64,000 bases of DNA from contig NZ_JAGFBV010000015.1 in NCBI RefSeq assembly GCF_017948595.1, positions 1 through 64,000 on the forward strand, read 5' to 3'. The translations under genes and the position numbers were made by a program. The notes beneath the pieces were generated by a model that worked only from the letters and a program-made list of their open reading frames with translations, made no database searches and was not told the DNA's origin. Shown here in pieces: positions 35,501-44,537 of this stretch (the first letter of the stretch is position 1; each line of letters begins with the position of its first letter). This stretch comes from Flavobacterium geliluteum (GTDB lineage: Bacteria; Bacteroidota; Bacteroidia; Flavobacteriales; Flavobacteriaceae).

Positions 35501-35561
35501 TTTTACAACACTTCAATTGAAACAATAATATTTTAAATGATCTAGATTTTTGTTACTTTAA

Positions 35562-36995
35562 TTACTCAGTAACTTTTTTCAGCCCTAATTTTTCTGCTCT
35601 TTTTTGCATAAAAGCAAAAGCTGCATCATATTCATTAGGGATTTCACCTTCCAGAATGGCTTCCTTAATTGCCTCTTTTAAGATTCCGATTTCTCGAGAA
35701 GGTTTTAAATTGTAATATTCCATGATTTCTTCGCCCGAAATAGGTGGCTGAAAATTACGTACATGGTCGCGTTCTTCAACTTCGACAATTTTTTTGCGAA
35801 CTATTTCGAAATTTTTATGGTATTTTTTGAATTTGCCTGGGTTTTTGGTCGTGATATCTGCTTCGCAAAGTGTCATCAAATTTTCTACATCTTCGCCAGC
35901 ATCAAAAACCAAACGACGAACCGCACTATCTGTCACGATATCTTGCGCCAAAACAATTGGTCGTGAACTCATGATGACCATTTTTTGCACAAATTTCATT
36001 TTATGATTCAAAGGCATGTGCAGGCGCTCGAATATTTTTTTGGCCATTTTTCCGCCTAAAAACTCGTGTCCGTGAAAAGTCCAGCCTTGTTTTTTATTAA
36101 AACGTTTTGTGGGCGCTTTTCCAATATCGTGCAACAAAGCCGACCATCGCAACCAAACATCATCTGTATTTGGGCAAATATTATCGACCACTTCAAGCGT
36201 GTGATAAAAGTTGTTTTTGTGGGTGTGACCTTCAATTTCTTCTACCTGATTTAAAGCGGTTAGTTCGGGCAAAATTATATCTAAAAGTCCGGTTTGGTAC
36301 AAGAGCAAGAAACCTACAGAAGGTTTATCTGTAGACAGAATTTTGTTCAGCTCGTCTACGATGCGTTCGCCAGAAATAATTTTTATTCTTTCTGCATTTT
36401 GTGTAATAGCATCAAGAGATTTTTTTTCGATCTCAAAACCCAATTGATTCGCAAAACGAATTGCGCGTAACATACGCAGTGGGTCATCAGAGTAAGTGAT
36501 GTTTGGGTCTAATGGCGTTTTGATCGTTTTGTTTTCTAAATCTGCCAGACCATCAAAAGGATCAGAGAGCTCGCCAAAAGTTTTTTCATTCAATGATAAA
36601 GCCAGCGCATTGATGGTAAAATCACGACGATTTTGATCGTCTTCCAGCGTTCCGTTTTCTACAATTGGATTTCGGCTCTCAAAATTATAAGACTCTTTTC
36701 GTGCTCCGACAAACTCAATGTCAGTATCTTCAAAACGCAACATGGCAGTGCCGTAAGTTTTAAAAACTTGTACTTTAGGTTTTTTTGGAAGTAGTTCAGA
36801 GACTTTTAAGGCCAATTCGATACCGCTTCCAACGGCAACCACATCAATATCTTTTTTACTGCCTCGGTTCAAAAGCAAATCTCTTACAAAACCGCCAATT
36901 ACGTAGCTGTCTACGTTGAGTTCCTGAGATGCTTTCGAAATGATTCCGAAAATTTTATGATGTAAAGCTGTTTTGTAATTTGCTGGTATCGCCAC
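35562..36995 (-). CDS. cca: CCA tRNA nucleotidyltransferase with HD domain
   Basis: 477 residues. The nucleotidyltransferase head has GGFVRD (34-39) and the catalytic KKDIDVV (D49, D51). The neck shows DQNRRDFTINAL and DPLRMLRAIRFA. A C-terminal HD domain has RWSALLHDIGKAP. The enzyme adds or repairs the CCA end of tRNA; the HD domain may have phosphatase or phosphodiesterase activity. The start is GTG at 36995, as no in-frame ATG lies upstream before non-coding sequence and IPANYKTAL belongs to the N-terminus in this group. Confidence 0.93.
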   Translation of the reverse strand: MAIPANYKTALHHKIFGIISKASQELNVDSYVIGGFVRDLLLNRGSKKDIDVVAVGSGIELALKVSELLPKKPKVQVFKTYGTAMLRFEDTDIEFVGARKESYNFESRNPIVENGTLEDDQNRRDFTINALALSLNEKTFGELSDPFDGLADLENKTIKTPLDPNITYSDDPLRMLRAIRFANQLGFEIEKKSLDAITQNAERIKIISGERIVDELNKILSTDKPSVGFLLLYQTGLLDIILPELTALNQVEEIEGHTHKNNFYHTLEVVDNICPNTDDVWLRWSALLHDIGKAPTKRFNKKQGWTFHGHEFLGGKMAKKIFERLHMPLNHKMKFVQKMVIMSSRPIVLAQDIVTDSAVRRLVFDAGEDVENLMTLCEADITTKNPGKFKKYHKNFEIVRKKIVEVEERDHVRNFQPPISGEEIMEYYNLKPSREIGILKEAIKEAILEGEIPNEYDAAFAFMQKRAEKLGLKKVTE

Positions 36996-37227
36996 GAATT
37001 TACTAATTTTAAAAATTACTTTTCTGTCTCGAATGAGATTGAAATGTATGCAAATTTACAACATAGATTACGCCTTTTATAATCTGGAAGCTACTTTTTT
37101 AAAGAAATTATCAGTTTTGAATGTCGAATTTTATCAAAATATAAAAAGAGATTATTTTTGATCTAAGACTTTTATAGAACTATCGAACAAATCAATTTGT
37201 ATCTGTGTTTTTTATGAATGCAATTTG

Positions 37228-37235
37228 TATTTTTG
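37228..37235 (+). promoter_or_regulatory. Promoter -7 element for yaaA (TATTTTTG)
   Basis: TAnnTTTG box 21 bases before the ATG at 37256. It lies inside the longer open frame starting at 37205, which argues that the later ATG is the true start. Confidence 0.55.
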
Positions 37236-37255
37236 AATCAAAGAAAAAAGTACAG

Positions 37256-38014
37256 ATGAAAATTGTTATATCGCCAGCCAAGTCCTTAAATTTTGATAAA
37301 GAGTTACCCACTTCTCACTATACAGAACCTTCTTTTTTGAAGGAAGCACGTGAGGTTCATAAAGTTTTAAAACCTAAAAAGCCTTCAGAATTGGCCGATT
37401 TAATGTCAATTTCGGATAAATTATCCGAGCTAAATTGGCAAAGAAATCAAGACTGGAAAACGCCTTTTACACCAAAAAATGCAAGACCGGCGGTGTATAC
37501 TTTTGATGGTGATGTGTATACAGGTTTGGATGCTTATACGATTCCAGTTGAAAAATTGGAAGTTTTACAAAGTAAATTGCGAATATTGTCGGGATTATAC
37601 GGTGTTTTGAAACCGCTTGATTTAATGCAAGCCTACCGATTGGAAATGGGTACGAAATTACCCATTGGTGACTACAAAAACTTGCACGAATTTTGGAAAC
37701 CTACTGTTACCAAAGCTTTGAATAAAGAACTTGTAAAAGACGAATTATTTGTCAATTTGGCCAGTAACGAATATTTTTCTGCAGTAGATGTAAAGGCTTT
37801 AAAAGTACCAGTTATAACGCCAGATTTTAAGGATTATAAAGACGGAAAATTAAAAATAATTAGTTTTTTTGCGAAGAAGGCAAGAGGTATGATGGTGCGT
37901 TATATCATAGATACCAATGCCGAAACTATTGATGACCTAAAGGGTTTTAATTATGAAGGTTACCAGTTTGATGCTAATCTTTCAAAAGGAAATCATTTGG
38001 TTTTTACGCGATAG
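37256..38014 (+). CDS. yaaA: Peroxide stress protein YaaA (DUF328)
   Basis: 252 residues beginning MKIVISPAKSLNF, the normal family start; the open frame extends 17 codons upstream to a GTG but without family residues. Motifs RPAVYTFDGDVYTGLDA, LSGLYGVLKPLDLMQAYRLEMG and NLASNEYF are diagnostic. In E. coli YaaA lowers free iron during hydrogen peroxide stress and has a DNA-binding fold. The gene has its own TATTTTTG promoter. The next gene, 55 bases on, may be co-transcribed. Confidence 0.94.
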   Translation: MKIVISPAKSLNFDKELPTSHYTEPSFLKEAREVHKVLKPKKPSELADLMSISDKLSELNWQRNQDWKTPFTPKNARPAVYTFDGDVYTGLDAYTIPVEKLEVLQSKLRILSGLYGVLKPLDLMQAYRLEMGTKLPIGDYKNLHEFWKPTVTKALNKELVKDELFVNLASNEYFSAVDVKALKVPVITPDFKDYKDGKLKIISFFAKKARGMMVRYIIDTNAETIDDLKGFNYEGYQFDANLSKGNHLVFTR

Positions 38015-38069
38015 TTTTTTTAGGGAGTGGCAGAGGTTTTGCCTTTTTGTCTTCTAAAAATAGTTATAA

Positions 38070-38675
38070 ATGATAAAATATAGAATTTTTACTGAAAGCA
38101 AGAAGTTTATTTTTACGAATAATGTGATTTTATGTATGGTGTTCGTGGTGACTTTTTTAGCCTATTTAGTGCATAAATATATTTTTGGATGGATTATAAT
38201 TTCTGAGAGAAATTTTCAATTTGTTTTTCTATTGCCAATTTGTTTGGCTTTGTATTTCAAGTTTATTTTAAGTTGGAGTCAATATGAACCATTAAAAGGA
38301 ACATTGAATACTTATATGGAACTTCATGAAGATTGTATTATTGTTGAAAAAGATAAATATTCTGTTGATGAAATCAAATCGATAAACATTTTGAATTTTG
38401 ATTTTAAGGATGATCATAATTATGCTGGAAAAGGAAATTATAACGGTATATTGTCAAATGGAATTGGAAATCTTTTGAAAATAAATTTAATAAACGGGAA
38501 AAGCATAGAACTAAATTTTCAACAGGATAAAGAGAATGTATTGGCTTCTGCTAAAAAAGAATTAGTTAGTTATTATAAAAAAGGGAAAATTTCCAGACAG
38601 AATTTTGCGGAAATTTGTGGTTACGAAGATTCTGATATTGATGTAATCTCCTCAATTGTGAGATATTATTCTTAA
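38070..38675 (+). CDS. Unknown membrane protein, possible PH-like domain
   Basis: 201 residues. Two membrane segments (about 17-35 and 48-67) are followed by a soluble part with strands YMELHEDCIIVEKDKYSVDEIKSI, LKINLINGKSIELN and a final helix. That order of TM pair, then beta-rich domain, then helix resembles bacterial PH-like proteins, but I cannot name a family. AT content is higher than in neighbours. It ends at a strong bidirectional terminator. Confidence 0.65.
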   Translation: MIKYRIFTESKKFIFTNNVILCMVFVVTFLAYLVHKYIFGWIIISERNFQFVFLLPICLALYFKFILSWSQYEPLKGTLNTYMELHEDCIIVEKDKYSVDEIKSINILNFDFKDDHNYAGKGNYNGILSNGIGNLLKINLINGKSIELNFQQDKENVLASAKKELVSYYKKGKISRQNFAEICGYEDSDIDVISSIVRYYS

Positions 38676-38676
38676 A

Positions 38677-38720
38677 ACACAAAAGCCGAATTAAAATTAT
38701 CTAACTCGGCTTTTTTGTGT
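38677..38720. terminator. Bidirectional terminator
   Basis: ACACAAAAGCCGA pairs with TCGGCTTTTTTGTGT. It separates the membrane-protein gene from the convergent efflux operon. Confidence 0.85.
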
Positions 38721-38731
38721 CAATTATTTTT

Positions 38732-40321
38732 TTAATGCATTGCATCAGCAGGATTTATTTTGTTTTTTCCTTTTTTGATTAACAGAATAATCGGAATACA
38801 AAATAAAAACATTATGCCCAAGTACATAAAAATATCAGTATATGCCATGACGGTACTTTGTTTTAGAACGGCGTAATCAAGTGCCTGATACGTTTTTTTT
38901 AGGGCAACATCTGCACTGTATCCTTTGGCTTCAAAAGCTTTTTGCATTCCTGCGATACGTTGCTGAACCTGATATTTTGCCGGATCGAGATTGTTGATCA
39001 AATTTACCCGGTGTTCCTGACTAAAACGCGTGATAAAAGTAGTAATGATTGCAATACCAAAAGAACCTCCTAATTGTCGCATCATTCCTGTAAAAGCTGC
39101 TCCTTCGCCAATATGTTTTCCTTTTAATGTCGAAAGTGATAATGTCGTGATCGGTACAAAAAGTAATCCCAAACCAACACCTCTTAATATCAGTGGCCAA
39201 TACATGTGTTCTACTCCTGTGTCGGGTGTCATGCGGGTTTGCATCATAAAGGTAAAGAAGAAAAAGACCAAAAATCCAACTCCTACCATATAGCCTTGCG
39301 GAACTCCTCGTTGAATCATGTTTCCAACAAATGGCATCATGATCGCCGTTGTAATCGAACCAGGTATGAGCAGCAAACCTGCATCCGTGGCGGTCCATCC
39401 TAAAATAGACTGCGTATAGATCGGAATAATTAACGTGGAACCATATAATCCGAAACCAAGAATGAAACACATAACAGTTCCGATTCGAAGGTTTCCATCT
39501 TTTAAAACGCTTAAATTTACGATTGGATGCTCATAAGTAAGCTCTCTCCAAATAAATAATACTAATCCGAGAACACTTACAACACTTAGGGTTATAATTA
39601 GCGAATTATCAAACCAATCGTCTTGCTGTCCATGCTCTAATACAAATTGTAAGGAACCTATAAATGTTGTTAACAAAATAATACCCCACCAATCTACTTG
39701 ATTGGCTTTTAATTTTTCGCCATATTTCGGACTTCTTACAAAAACAAGAGTTAGTACAGTAGCGATAATCCCCAACGGAATATTAATATAAAAGATATAC
39801 GGCCACGAATAATTTTCGACTAAATAGCCTCCTAAAGGCGGACCAAGAGTAGGACCAACAATTACTCCCATTCCGTAAATGGCTTGCGCCATACCTCTTT
39901 TGGCTACAGGATAACTTTCGGTAATAATAGTTTGAGCAGTAACTAATAATGCACCACCACCCATACCTTGAACAAACCTAAAAGCGACCAACTCCCAAAT
40001 ATTACTGGCATTTCCGCATAAAAACGAACAGACAGTAAATATTATAATCGACGCCACAAAGTAATTTCGTCTTCCAAATTGCTGTGACAGCCAACTGGTC
40101 ATCGGAATTACAATCACGTTTGCAATTGCATACGCTGTAATTACCCAAGCCACATCTGTCAAGGTAGCACCAAGGCTTCCTCGCATGTCTGTTAGTGCTA
40201 CGTTTACAATCGTGGTGTCAACAATTTCCAACAATGCACAAAGTACTGCCGTAATCGTAATAATGACACGTCTGTAACCGTATTCTACTAAATCGTCTTC
40301 TCCTGCTTCTCCTGCTGTCAT
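38732..40321 (-). CDS. DHA2-family MFS efflux transporter (EmrB-like)
   Basis: 529 residues with 14 membrane helices. Motifs are LEIVDTTIVNVALTDMRGSLG (motif D1 region), WLSQQFGRRNYF (motif A) and GPTLGPPLGGYL (motif C). It exports drugs or fatty-acid-like compounds using the proton gradient. With the HlyD and TolC genes just upstream it forms a tripartite pump spanning both membranes. It is the last gene of the tetR-tolC-hlyD-emrB operon, 4 bases after the HlyD gene. Confidence 0.93.
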   Translation of the reverse strand: MTAGEAGEDDLVEYGYRRVIITITAVLCALLEIVDTTIVNVALTDMRGSLGATLTDVAWVITAYAIANVIVIPMTSWLSQQFGRRNYFVASIIIFTVCSFLCGNASNIWELVAFRFVQGMGGGALLVTAQTIITESYPVAKRGMAQAIYGMGVIVGPTLGPPLGGYLVENYSWPYIFYINIPLGIIATVLTLVFVRSPKYGEKLKANQVDWWGIILLTTFIGSLQFVLEHGQQDDWFDNSLIITLSVVSVLGLVLFIWRELTYEHPIVNLSVLKDGNLRIGTVMCFILGFGLYGSTLIIPIYTQSILGWTATDAGLLLIPGSITTAIMMPFVGNMIQRGVPQGYMVGVGFLVFFFFTFMMQTRMTPDTGVEHMYWPLILRGVGLGLLFVPITTLSLSTLKGKHIGEGAAFTGMMRQLGGSFGIAIITTFITRFSQEHRVNLINNLDPAKYQVQQRIAGMQKAFEAKGYSADVALKKTYQALDYAVLKQSTVMAYTDIFMYLGIMFLFCIPIILLIKKGKNKINPADAMH

Positions 40322-40325
40322 TATT

Positions 40326-41405
40326 TTATTTTAAATGTACGTCTACATCAACATTCATTCCCGGACGTAATAATTTTACTTTTTCAGGATCATTTGAGTC
40401 ATCCAAACTGATTTTTACCGGTAATCTCTGAATTGTTTTTACGAAGTTACCTGTGGCATTATCAGGAGGTAATAATGAAAAACGCGATCCTGTTGCTGGA
40501 GAGAACGAAGTTACAGTTCCTTTAAATTCATAATTAGGATAAGCATCTACTTTTAAGCTTACTTTTTGTCCCACAATCATTTTATTCAATTGTGTTTCTT
40601 TAAAGTTGGCTACCACCCAAGCTTCATTATTATTGATGATGTAAAACAAAGATTGTCCCGGCTGTACCAATTGTCCTGGCTGAATATCAACTTTAGAAAC
40701 CTGACCATCAATTGCAGCGGTAACTACGGTATAACTAAGGTTAAGTTTAGCAACTTCCAACATGGTTTGTGCTCTTTTGATATTAGCAGCGGCAACTTCT
40801 GTTTGTTTGTCTGAAACTTTAGATTTTGACTGAATAACCGATTTTTGATACGAACTTGCTCTTTGTTGTTGCTCTAAAATACGTACTTGACTTTCTGCTT
40901 CATCTTTTGCAGCCAAAGCCTTCTCGTACTGTTGTTTGGTGATCGTATGTGTTTTATACAAATTATCGTAACGGTTAAAATCACTGGTAATTTGTTTCAA
41001 TCGAATTTTAGCCGTTTCGATAGAACCGCCGGCAGATTTTACATTCGCATCAGAAACAGAAATACTTGCATTCGCACTTCCAATATCTGCCTTTGCAGCT
41101 TCATATTGACTCTCAGAACCCAATAAAGTCGCGTTAGCTTCATCGATTTTTAACTGGTAATCTCTTTTATCAATCGTAAATAACGTGTCCCCCTTTTTTA
41201 CAAAATCATTATCTTTTACATACACTTTACTAATGTAACCTGATACTCTCGGGATAATCGGATTCATTTTTTTCTCAATCTGAGCATCATCTGTTTCTTC
41301 ATGAGCCAATGAATGCATGTATTTTGTTATTCCGTATATTCCGCCCACCAAAATCAAAACGGTTAGTATAATGATGAATTTCGTATTTGTTTTTTTCTTT
41401 TCCAT
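40326..41405 (-). CDS. HlyD-family periplasmic adaptor (EmrA-like)
   Basis: 359 residues. One N-terminal membrane anchor (about 9-28), a split lipoyl domain (IPRVSGYISKVYVKDNDFVKKGD and IDGQVSKVDIQPGQLVQPGQ) around a long coiled-coil hairpin (about 85-215), and a beta-barrel. It bridges the MFS pump and TolC. An Ala- and Ser-rich stretch lies at the tip of the hairpin. It is 12 bases after the TolC gene. Confidence 0.93.
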   Translation of the reverse strand: MEKKKTNTKFIIILTVLILVGGIYGITKYMHSLAHEETDDAQIEKKMNPIIPRVSGYISKVYVKDNDFVKKGDTLFTIDKRDYQLKIDEANATLLGSESQYEAAKADIGSANASISVSDANVKSAGGSIETAKIRLKQITSDFNRYDNLYKTHTITKQQYEKALAAKDEAESQVRILEQQQRASSYQKSVIQSKSKVSDKQTEVAAANIKRAQTMLEVAKLNLSYTVVTAAIDGQVSKVDIQPGQLVQPGQSLFYIINNNEAWVVANFKETQLNKMIVGQKVSLKVDAYPNYEFKGTVTSFSPATGSRFSLLPPDNATGNFVKTIQRLPVKISLDDSNDPEKVKLLRPGMNVDVDVHLK

Positions 41406-41417
41406 GAGAGCTATCGA

Positions 41418-42740
41418 TTATATTTTAGAAAGATTGAAAGATTGTGATAATTGTCCTGATACTGTTAGCAATTCGTAATATTTTTGAATGATATTCGATT
41501 TTGAAACCGCTTTGTTTATTTGCGCACTTAGTTGATCTACATCAGCCTCTAATAAATCATTAGTATCTGCCAAATCATTATCATATTTGTCTTTTACAAG
41601 TCTAAAGTTTTCAGAAGCTTGTTCTACAGCCTCCTCGTAAACAATACTTTGATTGATGGCTAAGTGATAATCTTCTATCGCTTTTTGAACTTCTACTTTT
41701 ATGTGATCTGTAAGTATGGCTTCAGAAGTTTTTGCTTCTAAGGCTTTACTTTCTGCAACTTTTACATTAGCACTATTTTTGATGATTCCCGATAAATCAT
41801 ACGATAATCCTATTCCAAAATTCATTGCATATTTTACAGTAATAATATCTTTTAAGTCCAAAGCGGTATAACCTCCCAACAAAGCAATAGAGGGATAATA
41901 ACCTGCTTTTGCTATTTTGATATTGGCTTCACTTGCTTTTCCCTGCAATCGAATCGCTTCAAGATCTTTTCTATTTTCGATAGCAACCTGATCGGTCATC
42001 GGAGCGTTATCCGTTTTTAAATTAAAGAAATCACTTTCGTTAATTTCTAACTGAGTAGTAGCAGGCAGCTTTAGTAAAGTCGTTAGATAAAAGTTAACAA
42101 TATTCAAGTTGTTATTGGCTTCATCAATCGATAATTGTATTTTAGAAACCTGTAATTGCGCTTTCAATAAATCATTTCTCGGAATAATACCATTCTTTTC
42201 TAATTCTGTAAAATCAGTAACACGTTGTTTGGCTCTCTTTTGATTTTCATTCAATAAATCCAGTGTTTTTTGAGCTTTATACAAATTAGTGTAATACGTA
42301 ATAACACGCATGGCTACATCTTCTTTGGTTTTGGCAGAATAAGCACTTTCAGCTTTATATAAATTTTCATTTAATTTAATGCTGTTCTGAATTTTAAAAC
42401 CTGCAAAAATCGGTAAACTTAAAGTCGCTTGCCCAAACATAAGTTGATCCGGAGACGGCAATGGATCAGAACTGGCAACATCATTGTGCATATCAACAGA
42501 CGCTTTTGTCAAGCGTTGGTACTGACCCGAAATTTTTAAGTCAGGATACTGATTGTTTTTTACAGATCGTAATTCATATTTTTTTGAGTTCACCTTAGTT
42601 TCCGCAAGAGAAACCTCGTTGCTTTTTGTCCAGGCCATTTTTACGGCTTCGTCTAAGGTTAAACTTGTTTTTTCTTGTGCTTCTATTGAAGAAATTCCGA
42701 TAAAGAAAACTCCAAAGAGCATTAATTGATTAATTTTCAT
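41418..42740 (-). CDS. TolC-family outer-membrane channel
   Basis: 440 residues from the ATG at 42740 (MKINQLMLFG); the frame also holds a TTG two codons upstream. Signal peptide about 1-21, ending SSIEAQ. Two repeats of long helices with outer-membrane strands (for example YPDLKISGQYQRLTKA and YPSIALLGGYTALDLK) give the TolC fold. The ATG overlaps the end of the tetR gene by 11 bases, so translation is probably coupled. Confidence 0.92.
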   Translation of the reverse strand: MKINQLMLFGVFFIGISSIEAQEKTSLTLDEAVKMAWTKSNEVSLAETKVNSKKYELRSVKNNQYPDLKISGQYQRLTKASVDMHNDVASSDPLPSPDQLMFGQATLSLPIFAGFKIQNSIKLNENLYKAESAYSAKTKEDVAMRVITYYTNLYKAQKTLDLLNENQKRAKQRVTDFTELEKNGIIPRNDLLKAQLQVSKIQLSIDEANNNLNIVNFYLTTLLKLPATTQLEINESDFFNLKTDNAPMTDQVAIENRKDLEAIRLQGKASEANIKIAKAGYYPSIALLGGYTALDLKDIITVKYAMNFGIGLSYDLSGIIKNSANVKVAESKALEAKTSEAILTDHIKVEVQKAIEDYHLAINQSIVYEEAVEQASENFRLVKDKYDNDLADTNDLLEADVDQLSAQINKAVSKSNIIQKYYELLTVSGQLSQSFNLSKI

Positions 42741-43359
42741 AAACAAGTAGCGCTTTTATAGTTTGTTGAATGTGCTTTGTGAGGCTGTTTTTAATATAAT
42801 CGTTGTACAACGTTTCTGTATTTAAATGTAAGAGTTCCTGAAAGAAAGGTTTGTTCATGTGAAAGTGGAAAAAAGTTCCTAAAATCGTGGGTGTGATCAG
42901 CGGAATAACAACATCTGTTCTAAAAATCCCCTTAGATTGTCCTTCTCTGATGATGGTTTCCAGAGATTTTAGATTTCCTTTTTTTAACTCAGCAAAAGCG
43001 GCCAAATTCTCTTCTCTTTTTTTAGAAGTTAATTCAAAATGTAAAATTCTGTAAATTCCTCTGTTGCAATTAATTCTGTTGATGTAAATTTCAACTAATT
43101 TATTTACTTTATCAAGTGGCTCGAGATTTTCGTGCAATAATGACTCAATTTGTAATTTTAAATCAGAAGTTTTGTACAGAATTAAAGCTTCAAGAAGTCT
43201 TTCTTTAGAACCAAAATAATACGAAACCATGGCAATATTTATTTTCGCCATTTTTGAGATATCCCGTATCGAGGTGCCGTCAAATCCTTTCTCAGAAAAT
43301 AGCTTTTCTGCAACCTCAAGAATCTGAATTTTTTTATCGTTTAATTCAATGTTTGACAT
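42730..43359 (-). CDS. TetR/AcrR-family transcriptional repressor
   Basis: 209 residues from the ATG at 43359; the longer frame up to 43410 would overlap the promoter and operator. The N-terminal HTH is clear (ILEVAEKLFSEKGFDGTSIR, then MVSYYFGSKERLLEALI). The C-terminal ligand domain is helical. It heads the efflux operon and most likely represses it through the twin palindromes at 43387-43417, released by a pump substrate. Autoregulation is inferred from position. Confidence 0.92.
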   Translation of the reverse strand: MSNIELNDKKIQILEVAEKLFSEKGFDGTSIRDISKMAKINIAMVSYYFGSKERLLEALILYKTSDLKLQIESLLHENLEPLDKVNKLVEIYINRINCNRGIYRILHFELTSKKREENLAAFAELKKGNLKSLETIIREGQSKGIFRTDVVIPLITPTILGTFFHFHMNKPFFQELLHLNTETLYNDYIKNSLTKHIQQTIKALLVYEN

Positions 43360-43380
43360 GATCGTGTTTCTAATCGTGTA

Positions 43381-43417
43381 CAAAATTAAACAACTGTTTA
43401 ATTTAAACACTTGTTTA
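43381..43417 (-). promoter_or_regulatory. Promoter and tandem operator of the efflux operon
   Basis: Two palindromes, TAAACAACTGTTTA (43387-43400) and TAAACACTTGTTTA (43404-43417), share TAAACA-N2-TGTTTA and lie 17 bp apart. A minus-strand TAATTTTG box (43381-43388) touches the first. A bound TetR dimer would block the -7 region. Confidence 0.7.
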
Positions 43418-43466
43418 GTTTTTGTTTAACAAAATATTAACGTAAAACGGTGTGGTAATTTTGTGC

Positions 43467-43497
43467 ATAAAAAAAGCTGAAATTTGTATTTCAGCTT
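43467..43497 (-). terminator. Terminator of the trp operon
   Basis: AAGCTGAAAT pairs with ATTTCAGCTT around TTGT. On the minus strand it is followed by seven T. It lies downstream of trpA past a long inverted repeat. Confidence 0.75.
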
Positions 43498-43512
43498 GTA
43501 TTTCTAGTAATC

Positions 43513-43616
43513 TTGTCATTTCGACAAAGGAGAAATCTCCGTTGCAAGATCGACAAAGATTGAGGCTTTTGATTGGGGAGTAACTTGTGGAGATTTCTCC
43601 TCCGTCGAAATGACAA
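43513..43616. repeat. Long inverted repeat with TCATTTCGAC arms
   Basis: 28-base arms (43513-43540 and 43589-43616) beginning TTGTCATTTCGAC and ending GGAGAAATCTCC match with two mismatches, around a 48-base centre. The sequence resembles a dispersed repeat common in Flavobacteria intergenic regions. Confidence 0.8.
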
Positions 43617-43639
43617 ATTATGATTAATAAAATACAGTT

Positions 43640-44401
43640 TTACCTGATCTCTCTAACAAAATCTTTAATTTTTCCGGAACCGTTTTCGCTCAAATGTTTG
43701 ATAAAAGCACTACCAATAATAGCTCCTTTTGCAAATTTAGTAGCCTGAGTAAAAGTTTCTCTGTTCGAGATTCCAAAACCAATTATTTGTGGATTTTTAA
43801 GGTTCATTTTGGAAATTCTCTCAAAATAATTTTCCTGAACGTTTCCAAAACCAGATTGAGAGCCCGTAACACTGGCGGAACTTACCATATAAATAAATCC
43901 GTTTGAAACGCTGTCGATAAAACGAATGCGCTCGTCTGAAGTTTGTGGAGTGATCAGAAATACGTTTATTAAACCGTGTTTTTCAAAAATAGCTTTGTAT
44001 TTTTCGGCATAAACATCAACAGGTAAATCTGGAATAATTAAACCGTCGATACCAACTTCGGCACATTTTGTGCAAAATTCTTCTATACCGTATTGCAGCA
44101 TCGGATTGAAATATCCCATAATAATGAGCGGGATTTTTACGCTTTCGCGAATAGTACGCAGCTGATCAAAAAGAATTTGAGTGGTCATTCCGCTGTGAAG
44201 TGCCTGCGTAGAACTCGCCTGGATAGTGGGGCCATCAGCCAACGGATCGCTAAAAGGCAAACCAATTTCGATTAAGTCAACGCCATTTTTTTCTAAATCC
44301 TGAATGATTTGAACCGTATCGTTTAAGTTTGGATATCCAGCCGAAAAATAAATAGAAAGTATCTTTTTATCTTCTTGTAATTTTTGAGTTATTCTGTTCA
44401 T
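43640..44401 (-). CDS. trpA: Tryptophan synthase alpha subunit
   Basis: 253 residues, a TIM barrel. Catalytic Glu45 (DLIEIGLPFSDP) and Asp56 (LADGPTIQ) are present, as are the phosphate-binding GFGISNRE and the final GSAFI. It cleaves indole-3-glycerol phosphate and passes indole to TrpB. Unusually, two unrelated small genes and repeats separate it from trpB. A 27-bp repeat lies 20 bases before the ATG. Confidence 0.96.
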   Translation of the reverse strand: MNRITQKLQEDKKILSIYFSAGYPNLNDTVQIIQDLEKNGVDLIEIGLPFSDPLADGPTIQASSTQALHSGMTTQILFDQLRTIRESVKIPLIIMGYFNPMLQYGIEEFCTKCAEVGIDGLIIPDLPVDVYAEKYKAIFEKHGLINVFLITPQTSDERIRFIDSVSNGFIYMVSSASVTGSQSGFGNVQENYFERISKMNLKNPQIIGFGISNRETFTQATKFAKGAIIGSAFIKHLSENGSGKIKDFVREIR

Positions 44402-44420
44402 TTTTATTCTTTTATTGATT

Positions 44421-44447
44421 CCTGCAAGGTTTTTCGAACCTTGTAGG
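44421..44447. repeat. 27-bp CCTACAAGG repeat, copy B (inverted)
   Basis: Reads CCTGCAAGG at one end and CCTTGTAGG at the other, an imperfect palindrome. Reverse complement matches copy A at 25108-25134 in 23 of 27 positions by eye. It lies in the trpA leader. Confidence 0.65.
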
Positions 44448-44537
44448 TATGTTGTTTTTTTAATTTTTTATAATCTTACTCGTCCAATGATCATTTTGAT
44501 TTTCGACCAATAATAATCCCGAATCCGAATCGTTCAT

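Noticed and set aside
39021..39470. 149-residue frame inside the MFS transporter gene
   Set aside because: Same strand, other frame, of a clear 14-helix transporter; composition is unnatural and no motif is present.
44421..44447. TTTTCGAACC stretch as a tRNA T-arm
   Set aside because: No acceptor, D or anticodon arms around it; it is part of the 27-bp repeat.
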